64,000 nt of DNA. Source: Nocardia anocheti (lineage in GTDB: Bacteria; Actinomycetota; Actinomycetes; Mycobacteriales; Mycobacteriaceae). This document shows positions 1 through 10,779 of the stretch, one piece after another. The stretch is from positions 496,001 to 560,000 of the forward strand of contig NZ_JAQQFV010000003.1 in assembly GCF_029675105.1 (NCBI RefSeq), given 5' to 3'. The position numbers and the translations under genes are program-made. The notes beneath the pieces are model-generated. The model had not been told where the DNA came from. It made no database searches and saw nothing but the letters and a program-made list of their open reading frames with translations. The stretch's first letter is position 1. The number at the start of each line of letters is the position of its first letter.

Positions 1-53
1 AGCCCGGGCTGGAGCCGGTGGGCCGCACCGGTTTCGGGCTGCATGTGCTCTGA
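1..53 (+). CDS. C-terminal end of an unidentified gene (partial)
   Basis: The frame ending with TGA at 51-53 reads PGLEPVGRTGFGLHVL and is followed at once by a hairpin, which fits the end of a plus-strand gene that begins outside the window. The 16 visible residues are too few to identify the protein. The alternative is that the segment is non-coding. Confidence 0.35.
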   Translation, partial: PGLEPVGRTGFGLHVL

Positions 54-61
54 CGCGCGGT

Positions 62-97
62 GCTGGTGTCCTCCCCCGCTCGGGCGAGGACACCAGC
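62..97. terminator. Bidirectional hairpin terminator
   Basis: Arms GCTGGTGTCCTC (62-73) and GAGGACACCAGC (86-97) are perfectly complementary over 12 bp with a 12-nt GC-rich loop. The hairpin lies between the plus-strand gene end at 53 and the minus-strand uvrA-like stop at 102, so it can serve both. There is no T-run, as is usual in high-GC actinobacteria. Confidence 0.7.
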
Positions 98-101
98 GTG
101 C

Positions 102-2489
<2,388 letters not shown>

Positions 2490-2544
2490 GGGTCTCCCTC
2501 GGGGTGGTCGGCGTCGCCGCTCGATCGTATCGACAGGGTCCGAC

Positions 2545-2955
2545 CTATTTGAGCTGCTGAATGCGGATCAGGTTGCCCGCCGGGTCGCGGAAGGCGCAGT
2601 CGCGGATGCCGTAGGGCTGGTCGGTGGGTTCCTGCACGACGTCGATGTCCCCGGCCTGCAGTTTCTCGAACAGGCCGTCGAGGTCGTCGGTGGCGAGGTT
2701 GACCCCGGCGTAGGTGCCCTTGGCCATCATCTCGCCGATGACGCGGCGCTCCTCGTCGGTGATGCCCGGGTCGACGGCGGGCGGGGTCAGCACGATCGAG
2801 GTGTCGGGCTGACCGGCGGGGCCGACGGTGATCCAGCGCAGGCCGTTGTAGCCGACGTCGTTGCGGACTTCGAAGCCGAGTGTGTCGCGGTAGAAGGCCA
2901 GGGCTGTGTCGGCGTCGTCGTGGGGCAGGTAGCTCTGGTGAATAGTGATGGTCAT
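2545..2955 (-). CDS. VOC family (glyoxalase/bleomycin-resistance fold) protein
   Basis: A 136-residue single-module VOC protein that starts MTITIHQSYLPHDDADTALA and ends with the typical second half-module 'FRDPAGNLIRIQQLK'. A GTG nine bases upstream (2964) would add three residues; I chose the ATG at 2955, ten bases after the stop of the upstream AraC gene. Proteins of this type bind a metal and often act as small dioxygenases, glyoxalase-like enzymes or drug binders; the substrate cannot be read from the sequence. It follows the AraC-family gene on the same strand, so the two probably form an operon and the regulator may control it. Confidence 0.85.
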   Translation of the reverse strand: MTITIHQSYLPHDDADTALAFYRDTLGFEVRNDVGYNGLRWITVGPAGQPDTSIVLTPPAVDPGITDEERRVIGEMMAKGTYAGVNLATDDLDGLFEKLQAGDIDVVQEPTDQPYGIRDCAFRDPAGNLIRIQQLK

Positions 2956-2965
2956 GCCGACCACG

Positions 2966-3397
2966 CTATTGATCGGGGGCGGCGGGTGCTTCTCGATTCC
3001 TGATCGGTCTGGTCACCGTCTTGACCACGCAGGTCGGGATGCCGTCGGTGACCGCGGCCTGCTGTTTGTAGACGCTGGGCGGTATGCCGACGAGTTCGGT
3101 GAACCGGGTACTGAAGGTGCCCAGCGACGACGAACCGACCTCGAAACACACCTCGGTGACACTCAGGTCGCCCCGGCGCAGCAGCGCCATCGCGCGTTCG
3201 ATGCGGCGGGTCATCAGATACGAGTACGGCGATTCCCCGTAGGCGGCCCGGAACCGACGACTCAGATGCCCGGCCGACATGTGCACGCCGCGAGCCAGCG
3301 CTTCCACATCCAGCGGCCGCGCGTACTCACGGTCGATGCGGTCGCGGACGCGGCGCAGCAGGGCGAGTTCCCGCAGGTACGGGTCACGCGAGGGCAT
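2966..3397 (-). CDS. AraC-family transcriptional regulator
   Basis: A 143-residue protein made almost entirely of the AraC DNA-binding domain. The first HTH is around 'LDVEALARGVHMSAGHLSRR' and the second around 'SVTEVCFEVGSSSLGTFST', followed by the family signature region 'FTELVGIPPSVY'. There is no sensor domain, so it is one of the short AraC proteins often paired with VOC-type genes. The ATG at 3397 has AGGTGA just upstream; an in-frame GTG at 3412 would add five residues. It is co-oriented with the VOC gene at about ten bases spacing and probably regulates it. Confidence 0.88.
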   Translation of the reverse strand: MPSRDPYLRELALLRRVRDRIDREYARPLDVEALARGVHMSAGHLSRRFRAAYGESPYSYLMTRRIERAMALLRRGDLSVTEVCFEVGSSSLGTFSTRFTELVGIPPSVYKQQAAVTDGIPTCVVKTVTRPIRNREAPAAPDQ

Positions 3398-3475
3398 GCT
3401 GGTCACCTGCACGATCGTCTCACGGCCGCCGCGCCGCGCCCGGCACGGGAGTGCGGTGTCGGGCGCGGCACCCGG

Positions 3476-3962
3476 CTATGACCGGTCGGGGGTGGTGACC
3501 GCGGCGACCTGCGCGAGGAAGTGCGGGCAGGTGCGGAAGTCCTCGGCCTCGCAGTCCAGGACATGAGTGACGGCGTCGAGCGCGGCGCAGTTCCCGTGCG
3601 GCCGCGTCGAGATCGGGCCATTCGCGCATGCTCAGGCTGGACACGACGTGGTCGAAGCTCGCGTCGGGGTGGGGCAGCGCGGTGACATCGCCGACGGCCA
3701 GGTGCGCGGGCAGGCCGGTGAGGTGGTCGCGGGCGAGCTCGATCATGTGCGGGGAGGCGTCGACGCCGTGCAGGCGCAGGTCGGGGCGGCGGATCGCCAG
3801 GTGCGACAGCAGTTTCGCCGGGCCGGTGCCGATATCGGCGACGGTGGCGCCCCGGCCGGTGGCGGTGTCGATGTCGGCGGCGAGGGTGCGGTACATGCCG
3901 GTGAGCAGGCGGGTCGCGCGGCGGTCGTAGCCGTGGCTGCGGGCGTGGTCGAAGGTGGTCAT
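3476..3962 (-). pseudogene. Truncated class I SAM-dependent methyltransferase
   Basis: From the ATG at 3962 about 125 residues match the N-terminal half of a class I methyltransferase: motif I VADIGTGPAKLL, the acidic post-I strand 'RLHGVDASPHMIELA', and motif IV region 'ASFDHVVSSLSMREWPD'. After 'AARELRR' (near 3580) the expected 'PGG' strand and the rest of the fold are missing and the reading frame turns into Arg-rich nonsense that runs to 3420. In the neighbouring frame the DNA reads as ordinary protein (ALDAVTHVLDCEAEDF... to a TAG at 3476-3478), as if the C-terminal tail of another gene had been joined on. A deletion fusing two gene ends is the simplest reading. The methyltransferase is probably inactive. 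Confidence 0.6.
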
Positions 3963-3995
3963 GGGACCACCGTGCCGTTTCAGGTCGACCTGAAG

Positions 3996-4832
3996 TCAAG
4001 CGTTACCGGGGCGCAGGACCACGATGCCGGGGACGCTGCGGACGTAGTCGGTCAGCGGGGTGTCGACGACCTGGTAGTCGGCCAGCGAGGACGCGTTGCG
4101 GAACACCGGGCCGTTGGGGGTCTGCACGACCAGGCCGACGTGGGTGACGTCGAGTCCGGCCTCAGGGGTGTAGGCGCCCAGGAAGTCGCCGGTGCGCAGT
4201 CCCGCCACCACGTCGCGGTCGACGGCGACGGCCGGGATGTGGGTGACGGCGCGGTCCACGACTGGTAGGCCGGGCAGGTAGGTGGTGCCGTCGGCTTTCG
4301 CGTTGAGGTGCTTGGTGACCGTCACCGCGGCGGGGCTCAGGCTCGCGGTGATGTCGGTGGCCAGCGGTCGGTCGGTCCCCGCCCAGTCGGTGAAGAAGTG
4401 TTTGCGCTGGGCGAATTCGACGCGGCCGTCGACATAGCGGGTGGCCGCCAGGGTGGTGGCGAACTGGTCGCGGTCGGCGGAGTGGGAGGCGGCCTCGACG
4501 TAGTCGAGGAAGGTGAAGCAGTCCACGCGGCGCAGGTCGATGACGAGTTGTTCGGGCTCGGTGGCCGAGCCGATCAGCATGTTCGCCCCGTAGGGGGTGC
4601 CGAGCAGCCGTTCGGAGAGCCGGGCCAGCAGTTCCGGGCGGGGCAGGGTGCCCGCTTCGGCGCGTACGGCGAGCAGTTCGTCGATCTTGCGGCCGGTGGT
4701 GTCGTCGACCGGCGGCGCGGCGAGGGCCGGTGCGGCGGCGCCGAGCAGGGCGATCAGGACGAACAGGATCCGGACGATGATGCGCAAGACGCCTCCAGCA
4801 GGCAGCGGTCGATCGGTGCGAGCGTGCTCCAC
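3996..4832 (-). CDS. Secreted DUF1460 (N-acetylmuramoyl-L-alanine amidase-like) protein
   Basis: A 278-residue protein with an N-terminal signal peptide (hydrophobic stretch VRILFVLIALLGAAAPALA, cleavage expected near residue 38). The mature part shows features of the DUF1460/amidase-like family: 'LLGTPYGANMLIG', the Cys-containing 'RRVDCFTFLDYVEA', and a His-containing 'DVTHVGLVVQTPNGPVFRNAS'. This Cys...His arrangement is that of an NlpC/P60-like papain fold, suggesting cell-wall peptide hydrolysis outside the membrane. Family assignment is by recognition of these motifs; the exact substrate is unknown. Its stop lies 33 bases upstream of the truncated methyltransferase start. Confidence 0.8.
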   Translation of the reverse strand: MEHARTDRPLPAGGVLRIIVRILFVLIALLGAAAPALAAPPVDDTTGRKIDELLAVRAEAGTLPRPELLARLSERLLGTPYGANMLIGSATEPEQLVIDLRRVDCFTFLDYVEAASHSADRDQFATTLAATRYVDGRVEFAQRKHFFTDWAGTDRPLATDITASLSPAAVTVTKHLNAKADGTTYLPGLPVVDRAVTHIPAVAVDRDVVAGLRTGDFLGAYTPEAGLDVTHVGLVVQTPNGPVFRNASSLADYQVVDTPLTDYVRSVPGIVVLRPGNA

Positions 4833-4848
4833 CGTATCGGACGCGAGA

Positions 4849-5889
4849 TCAGCTGGTGGGCACGATGACCGCGCGCCCGGTGATCGTCCCGGCGTGCAGG
4901 CGTTCGTAGGCCAGCGGCGCCTCGTCGATGCCGAAGGTCTCCACGTGCACGTCGACCGCGCCGTGGTGGGCCAGTTCGAGCACTTCGATCAGCTCGGTCC
5001 GGCTGCCCCAGTAGGGCGAGGTGACGGTGGTCTGATAGGGCAGCGACCCGAATCCGACGGCGACGGTGCCACCGCCGAGTCCGACGACGGTGATGTCGGA
5101 GTCGACCCCGGCGGCCGCGGCGGCGAGCGCGGTGGTGGGTGGGGCGCCGACGAAATCCAGGATCACCTGGGCGCCTTCGCCGCCGGTGAGGGATTTGATG
5201 CGGGCGGCGGCGTGCTCGTCGGAGAGCAGGGTCTCGTGGGCGCCGACACGGCGGGCCAGCTCCAGGCGTTCCTCGGACAGGTCCAGGGCGATGACGCGGG
5301 TGGCGGTGAGCGCGCGCAGCAGCTGGATGGCGACGTGGCCGAGTCCCCCGGCCCCGATGACGACGGTGGTCGAGCCGGGCACCAGTTTGGGCAGCGACAG
5401 GCTGATCGCGTGGTAGGGGGTCAGGCCCGCGTCGGTGAGCGAGACGTTCTGCACCGGGTCCAGGCCGCGCAGCGGCACCAGGTGCCGGATGTCGTCGACG
5501 ATCATGTACTCGGCCATCGCGCCGGGCGCGCCGAGCCCGGGCGGGAAGATGCCCAGTTCGGCGGCACGCAGACAGTAGTTCTCCTGCCCGTGCGCGCACT
5601 GTCGGCACAGCCCGCATCCCCACGGCCCGTAGACCGCCATCATCTCGCCGACCTCGACTCCGGCGACCCCGGCACCCAGTGCCGCGATGCGGCCCGCGCC
5701 TTCGTGGCCGAGGGTCAGCGGGAGCGGGAAGGGCAGTTGCTCGGCGGACATACTCATCACGGCGATGTCGGAGTGACACACCCCCGCCGCGACGACTTCG
5801 AGCAGGATCTCACCGGGACCGGGTTCCGGATCGGGGACGGTGACGACTTCCGGTGCGCTGCCGAGGGATCGGTACTGGACTGCCTTCAT
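4849..5889 (-). CDS. Zinc-dependent alcohol dehydrogenase, ADH-A-like
   Basis: A 346-residue medium-chain dehydrogenase that closely resembles the NAD-dependent secondary-alcohol dehydrogenase ADH-A of Rhodococcus ruber. Catalytic-zinc ligands lie in 'AAGVCHSDIAVM' and 'TLGHEGAG'. The structural-zinc loop is 'GCGLCRQCAHGQENYC', the Rossmann motif is VVIGAGGLGHV, and the Asp of ALDLSEERL favours NAD. The C-terminal pattern 'DVHVETFGIDEAPLAYERLHAG' is also shared with ADH-A. Expected reaction: reversible oxidation of alcohols to ketones or aldehydes in the cytoplasm. It stands alone between the DUF1460 gene and the DsbA-like gene. Confidence 0.9.
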   Translation of the reverse strand: MKAVQYRSLGSAPEVVTVPDPEPGPGEILLEVVAAGVCHSDIAVMSMSAEQLPFPLPLTLGHEGAGRIAALGAGVAGVEVGEMMAVYGPWGCGLCRQCAHGQENYCLRAAELGIFPPGLGAPGAMAEYMIVDDIRHLVPLRGLDPVQNVSLTDAGLTPYHAISLSLPKLVPGSTTVVIGAGGLGHVAIQLLRALTATRVIALDLSEERLELARRVGAHETLLSDEHAAARIKSLTGGEGAQVILDFVGAPPTTALAAAAAGVDSDITVVGLGGGTVAVGFGSLPYQTTVTSPYWGSRTELIEVLELAHHGAVDVHVETFGIDEAPLAYERLHAGTITGRAVIVPTS

Positions 5890-5985
5890 GGTGGGCCCTC
5901 ACGTCGACGGTGACTTTCGGGACGACAGAACCCATCGATCCTGGCAGCGGGGGGTGTGCGCGTCAATGCCGACGCCGGGGACCGC

Positions 5986-6693
5986 TCAGATCGCGCAGCC
6001 GTCGGGTCCGCAGGTGGCGTCGTCGGCGGTCACGGTGACCGGGGCGGGGCGGTCGTTCCAGGCGGTTTCGAGTGCCCGGGTGAACACCTCGGTGGGTTGG
6101 GCGCCGGAGACGGCGTACTTGTTGTCCAGGACGAAGAACGGGACGCCGGTCGCGCCGAGTTGGGCGGCCTGGCGTTCGTCGCGGCGGACGTCTTCGGCGT
6201 AGGCGTCCGGATCGGCCAGGACCCCGCGCACGGCCGTCTCGTCGAGACCCGCGCCCACGGCGACGGTGACCAGGCGTTCGGTGTCGGCGAAGAGTGGTGC
6301 CTCGTCGGCGAAGTTGGCGGCGTAGAGGGCGTCGATGAGCGCGTCCTGGCGGCCCTGGTCGAGGGCGAAGTGCAGCAGGCGGTGCATGTCGAAGCTGTTG
6401 CCGTAGTCGCGGCCGCTGGTCCGGTAGGGCAGGCCGAGTTCACCGGCCTGGGCGCCGATGCCGCGTTCGTTGGCGGCGGCCTGTTCGACGCTGATGCCGT
6501 ACTTGTCAGCGATGTGCGGGATGACCGGGCCGGATTCGTCGGCGGGCAGGGTGGGGTCCAGTTCGAAGGAGCGGTGCACGACATCGACGTCGTCGCGGTG
6601 CTCGAAGGCGGCCAGCGCCTGCTCGAAGCGGGCTTTGCCCAGGTAACAGAACGGGCAGTTGATGTCGGTCCAGATCTCTACTCTGGTGGTCAA
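5986..6693 (-). CDS. DsbA-family oxidoreductase, FrnE-like
   Basis: A 235-residue cytoplasmic thioredoxin-fold protein with the active-site motif CPFC in 'EIWTDINCPFCYLGKARFE' and the conserved 'ATGVPFFVLDNKYAVSGAQP' cis-Pro loop. This matches the FrnE-like branch of the DsbA family (dithiol-disulfide isomerase annotated in polyketide clusters and oxidative-stress settings). The C-terminus ends CGPDGCAI, adding a second Cys pair that may be redox active. The start is TTG at 6693, preceded at five bases by AGGAGG; no better ATG exists. There is no signal peptide. Confidence 0.87.
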   Translation of the reverse strand: MTTRVEIWTDINCPFCYLGKARFEQALAAFEHRDDVDVVHRSFELDPTLPADESGPVIPHIADKYGISVEQAAANERGIGAQAGELGLPYRTSGRDYGNSFDMHRLLHFALDQGRQDALIDALYAANFADEAPLFADTERLVTVAVGAGLDETAVRGVLADPDAYAEDVRRDERQAAQLGATGVPFFVLDNKYAVSGAQPTEVFTRALETAWNDRPAPVTVTADDATCGPDGCAI

Positions 6694-6809
6694 GCGAGCC
6701 TCCTGACGGTCAGTCGGTCGGCGGGGTCCGCCGAAAGGTAACTGGACAAATGTTCAAATAGTGGGTGCAACATCGGCGACGCAGCCGGTATTCCCAGCGA
6801 GGACCACCG

Positions 6810-7565
6810 ATGACCGTCGAACACCACCGCGGGTGGATCCAACACCCCGAGGGCTTGATCGCGCCCCGCGCACTGGGTGGACTGTGGGCCGTGCGCCACG
6901 CCCAGAGCCAGGCCAACGCCTGGTTCGCCGACCCCGCCACCGAAACCCGGCCCATGCGCGGCACCGACGCCGCCGTCGAACTCACCGGCTACGGCGAATG
7001 GCAGGCGCGGCGCCTCGGCGACTGGCTGGCCACGCTGTCCTCGACCCAACGCCCGACCCTGGTGATCTGCTCCCCCTACCTGCGCACACGGCTCACCTGG
7101 GCGCTCATGGCCGAGGCCGCCGCCACCCGCAACCGGCACCTGCGCCCGATCCGCACCCTGGTCGACGAACGGCTACGCGACCGCGAGATGGGCGTCTTCG
7201 AACTGCACCCCTACCGCGCCATCCGACGCCGCTCTCCCGAGGAGGCCGCGCGCCGCGAACTGGTCGGCAACTGGGTCTACCGGCCACCCGGCGGGGAATC
7301 GCTGGCCGATGTCGCCCTGCGCGTCCGCGGCTTCCTCGACGAACTCGACACCGTCGCCGCCGGGGAACAGGTACTGGTGGTGTCCCACGACGCGGTCGTG
7401 CTCTCCCTGCGCTACATCCTCGAAGGGCTGGGCGCGCCGGTGCCGGACTCACTGGAACCGGTACCCAACGCCTCGGTCTCGCAATGGCGGCGCGAGGGAT
7501 CGCGCCTGGCCCTGCGGGTCTGGGGCGCGGTCGACCACCTCACCGACGCCGCCGCGACCGGCTGA
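6810..7565 (+). CDS. Histidine phosphatase superfamily protein
   Basis: A 251-residue member of the phosphoglycerate mutase/acid phosphatase branch. The catalytic 'RH' motif appears as 'WAVRHAQSQANAWF', a second core Arg lies in 'SPYLRTRLTW', and the second catalytic His is in 'VVSHDAVVLSLRYIL'. The motif reads RHAQ rather than RHGE, which is an accepted variant. I chose ATG 6810 because GAGGA lies just upstream; an in-frame ATG at 6765 lacks such a site. Its substrate cannot be stated. It is followed 50 bases later by the ThrE-like exporter on the same strand. Confidence 0.85.
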   Translation: MTVEHHRGWIQHPEGLIAPRALGGLWAVRHAQSQANAWFADPATETRPMRGTDAAVELTGYGEWQARRLGDWLATLSSTQRPTLVICSPYLRTRLTWALMAEAAATRNRHLRPIRTLVDERLRDREMGVFELHPYRAIRRRSPEEAARRELVGNWVYRPPGGESLADVALRVRGFLDELDTVAAGEQVLVVSHDAVVLSLRYILEGLGAPVPDSLEPVPNASVSQWRREGSRLALRVWGAVDHLTDAAATG

Positions 7566-7616
7566 CCCCCGCGTGGGACACCCGGCGGAACGGGACCGCG
7601 CCGATACATTGACCTC

Positions 7617-8900
7617 ATGGCGAACCCGAGGCACCCGCACCAGCTCGTCGACGACCGGCACCGCGAAGCGGCCCTGCGCTTCCTGACCGACCTGGGTGCG
7701 GCCGTCCTGGAATCCGGGTACGCCACCGAGGCCATGACCGTGCTCGTCGGCTCCTGCGCGGCGGCCTGGGAACTGCCCGAGGTGACAGTGACCGGCACCG
7801 GCCGCGTGGTGACCGTGCAGTGCCGCGGCGCGGACGGACGCACCCTGTCGCGACTGGCCCAGGCGGCGACCCTGGACAGTTTCGACTGCGACCGGATGCG
7901 CCGGATCAAGATCGTCGCCCGGACGACGGTCACCGAGAGGCTCGACCCCGAGTCCGCGCGGCGCCGCCTGCGCGCCGCCGACCACGGGCCGCAACCGTTT
8001 CCGTGGTGGTCGATCCAGGCGGGCGGGATGCTGCTGGCGTTCTGCATCTGCCTGCAGATCGGCGGCAACGCGCTCACCGCGCTGCTCGCGGCGGGCACCC
8101 AGCTCGTGGTGAACCTCAGCGGTCGCGGATTCGCCGCGTTGCGCGTGCCCAAGATCTTCACCGTCGCGGTACAGGCGGCACTGGCCGGGACGATCGCGGG
8201 CGCGGCGCATCTGCTCGGCGAACTCAGCGTGGCCCAGGCGGCGACCGTGATCGCGACGACCTGGGTGCTCATCGCGCCACTGCCCCAGTTGATCTCGACC
8301 GCGATCGACATGGTCAGCGCCGACAGCCTCACCGCGCTGTCGCGTGCGCTGGGCGCGGCGCTGATCATCGGCGGGATCGCGCTGGGTGGACTGCTGGTGC
8401 TCGCGTTGGCCTGGCGCTTCGATCTGGGCACCCCTGTCGATCCGGCGCTGCCGGTGTTGCCGGTGTGGCTGGGCATCGTGTTCGCCGTCTTCGGCGCCCT
8501 CGGCAACGCCCTGTTCAACGCCGGTGGTCCGACGCTGCTGCTGCCCGCGGCCGTGGCGGGGCTGGTGACCGCGTCGGTGAACCAGGCGCTGATCCATCTC
8601 GGGCACGTCCCGTCGGCGTGGGCGGGTCCGATGGCGGCGACGGTGCTCGGTTTCCTGGCCGCGGCCACCGCCGACCGGCTGCGGTTGCCGATGTCGGCGC
8701 TGGCGCTGGTCGGCATCACCGGCGCGTTGCTGCCCGGTCTGATCGTGTGCCAGGGCCTGATCCAGTCGGTGTATCAGCGTTCGGGGGTGGGTTATTTCGT
8801 GCAGGCGGGCGCGGTGTGCGTGGCACTGGGTGTCGGGGCCAGTTTCGGGGTGTATCTGTGGTCGGTGTTCGCGCGGCGGCGGGTGACGTCCACGGACTGA
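7617..8900 (+). CDS. ThrE-family threonine/serine exporter-like membrane protein
   Basis: A 427-residue protein with the two-part architecture of the ThrE family. A soluble N-terminal region (about 1-130) includes 'LTDLGAAVLESGYATEAMTV' and 'FDCDRMRRIKIVARTTVTER'. About ten membrane helices follow from residue 135, including the family-typical second half starting near residue 300. ThrE of Corynebacterium glutamicum exports threonine and serine; the present protein is assigned by architecture only. Its stop TGA is directly followed by an ATG for the antiporter gene, so the two are probably co-transcribed. Confidence 0.8.
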   Translation: MANPRHPHQLVDDRHREAALRFLTDLGAAVLESGYATEAMTVLVGSCAAAWELPEVTVTGTGRVVTVQCRGADGRTLSRLAQAATLDSFDCDRMRRIKIVARTTVTERLDPESARRRLRAADHGPQPFPWWSIQAGGMLLAFCICLQIGGNALTALLAAGTQLVVNLSGRGFAALRVPKIFTVAVQAALAGTIAGAAHLLGELSVAQAATVIATTWVLIAPLPQLISTAIDMVSADSLTALSRALGAALIIGGIALGGLLVLALAWRFDLGTPVDPALPVLPVWLGIVFAVFGALGNALFNAGGPTLLLPAAVAGLVTASVNQALIHLGHVPSAWAGPMAATVLGFLAAATADRLRLPMSALALVGITGALLPGLIVCQGLIQSVYQRSGVGYFVQAGAVCVALGVGASFGVYLWSVFARRRVTSTD

Positions 8901-8927
8901 ATGGTCCCCGGGTGCGAGAATGCCCGG

Positions 8928-10778
8928 GTGGATATCGCGATCGGGTTGGTGGTTCTGATCGGTTCGGCGACCGCGTTGGCGGCGCTGGCCCGCCGATTCG
9001 GGGTCTCCGAACCGCTGGTACTGACCCTGTCCGGCGTCGCCGCCTCGTATCTGCCGATGGTGCCGCAGGTGCATCTGGAACCGGAGGTGGTGCTGCTGGG
9101 CCTGCTGCCGCCCCTGCTCTACACCGCCGCATTGCGCACCTCCCTGGTCGACTTCAAGGACAACCTGCGCACCATCGCGTCACTGTCGGTGGGGCTGGTG
9201 CTGTTCAGCACGTTCGCGGTGGCGCTGGTGGTGTGGGTGTTGCTGCCGGTGCCCTTCGCCGCGGCCGTGGCCCTGGGCGCGGTGGTGGCGCCCCCGGACG
9301 CGGTGGCCGCCACCGCGATCGCGCGCCGCACGGGGATGCCGCGCAGCATCGTCACCGTGCTCGAAGACGAGTCGCTGTTCAACGACGCCACCGCGCTGGT
9401 CTCGCTGCGCAGCGCCATCGCGGCCATGGCCGGAGTCGTGACGGTGTGGCAGATCGGCGGGGACTTCCTGCTCGCCGCGGTCGGTGGCGCCGTCGTCGGC
9501 GCGGCGGTCGCGGCGCTGCTGGTGGTGGTGCGCCGCCGGATCAGCGATCCGGTGCTCGACACCTCGGTCTCGCTGCTGGCGCCGTTCGTGGCGTACCTGC
9601 CCGCCGAGCACTTCCACGCCTCCGGGGTGATCGCGGTGGTGGTCTGCGGGATGATCCTGGGCCACGGCGCGCAACGCTGGCAGGGCGCGGCCTCCCGGGT
9701 CGCCGAGACCACCAATTGGCGCACCGTGCAGTTCATCCTGGAGAGCGCGGTGTTCCTGATCATCGGCCTGCAGGTGCGCTGGATCGTCGAGGACGCCTGG
9801 CACAGCGGCCTGGACCGACAGCTGTTGATCGTGACAGCGGTGGCGGTGCTGGCCGCGGTGATGCTGGCCCGCCCGGTGTGGGTGTGCACGCCGGTGCTGG
9901 TGGCGCGACTGTTCGGGCGGGCCACCGAGCCGTTGAGTCATGCCGCGGTGGTTTCGTGGGCGGGCATGCGCGGCGTGGTGACCTTGGCGGCGGTGCTGTT
10001 GCTGCCCGCCTCGACCCCGCAGCTGCCGGTGCTGAAACTGTTGGCGCTGGTGGTGGTCGGCGGCACCCTGCTCGTGCAGGGCACCTCGCTGCCGTGGCTG
10101 GTGCGGGTGTTGAAGTTGCGCGGCCCCACTCGCGCCGAGGACGCGCTGGTGAAAGCCGAACTGCTGCAACAGGCCGCGACGGCGGGCCTGGCCGAACTGG
10201 ACCGCCGCATCGGCCCCGACACCCCCGCCCCGGTGGTCGAATCACTGCGCCAGCGCCTGATCTGGCGCACCAACGCCGCCTGGGAACGCCTGGGCCGCCC
10301 CGAAGCCGAAGTGGCCACGCCCACCGCCGAATACCGGCGGCTGCGCCTGGCCATGCTCGCCGCCGAACGCGACACGGTCCTGCGGGTGCGCGACGCGGGC
10401 ACCGTCGACTACGACGTCCTCCAACACGTGCTGGCGCGGCTGGATCTCGAGGAATCGATGATCGACCGCTTCGACGAGCCCGACGACGAACAGCGCCCCG
10501 AACCCCTCGGCACCGGATCGGCCGGGTGCGAACACCTCGAACAGGCACCGCTGCTGCGCGAACCCGACAGGGAGCTGGTGTGCGCGCAATGCGTGGCCGC
10601 TGGACTGACCTGGGTGCATCTGCGGCTGTGCACCGCGTGCGGCAATATCGGTTGCTGCGAGTCCTCACCGGGCAATCACGCCAGCGCGCACCACCGTTCG
10701 ACCGAGCATCCGGTGATGCGCAGCGTGGAACCCGGTGAGGTGTGGCGCTGGTGCTACGTCGACGAACTGCTGGGCTGA
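8928..10778 (+). CDS. CPA1 Na+/H+ antiporter with C-terminal UBP-type zinc finger
   Basis: About twelve membrane helices make up residues 1-400 with CPA1 hallmarks: 'GAVVAPPDAVAATAIARR', 'EDESLFNDATALV' and 'SWAGMRGVVTLAAVLLLP'. A soluble linker follows (about 410-525). The last 80 residues form a UBP-type zinc finger: CEHL, CAQC, 'RLCTACGNIGCCESS', then His-rich 'NHASAHHRSTEHPV' and 'EVWRWCYVDELLG'. In eukaryotes this finger binds the C-terminal glycine of free ubiquitin; in actinobacterial antiporters its role is unknown. GTG 8928 matches the family start; an in-frame ATG at 8901, right behind the ThrE stop, is the alternative. Convergent with the next TetR gene. Confidence 0.88.
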   Translation: MDIAIGLVVLIGSATALAALARRFGVSEPLVLTLSGVAASYLPMVPQVHLEPEVVLLGLLPPLLYTAALRTSLVDFKDNLRTIASLSVGLVLFSTFAVALVVWVLLPVPFAAAVALGAVVAPPDAVAATAIARRTGMPRSIVTVLEDESLFNDATALVSLRSAIAAMAGVVTVWQIGGDFLLAAVGGAVVGAAVAALLVVVRRRISDPVLDTSVSLLAPFVAYLPAEHFHASGVIAVVVCGMILGHGAQRWQGAASRVAETTNWRTVQFILESAVFLIIGLQVRWIVEDAWHSGLDRQLLIVTAVAVLAAVMLARPVWVCTPVLVARLFGRATEPLSHAAVVSWAGMRGVVTLAAVLLLPASTPQLPVLKLLALVVVGGTLLVQGTSLPWLVRVLKLRGPTRAEDALVKAELLQQAATAGLAELDRRIGPDTPAPVVESLRQRLIWRTNAAWERLGRPEAEVATPTAEYRRLRLAMLAAERDTVLRVRDAGTVDYDVLQHVLARLDLEESMIDRFDEPDDEQRPEPLGTGSAGCEHLEQAPLLREPDRELVCAQCVAAGLTWVHLRLCTACGNIGCCESSPGNHASAHHRSTEHPVMRSVEPGEVWRWCYVDELLG

Positions 10779-10779
10779 C

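Noticed and set aside
3403-3999. A 198-codon minus-strand frame over the methyltransferase
   Set aside because: Arg/Pro/His-rich composition typical of a shadow; the methyltransferase motifs are in the other frame.
7820-10738. A 972-codon plus-strand frame
   Set aside because: It runs in another frame through the ThrE-like and antiporter genes, which have clear homology; the frame is an Arg/Gly-rich shadow.
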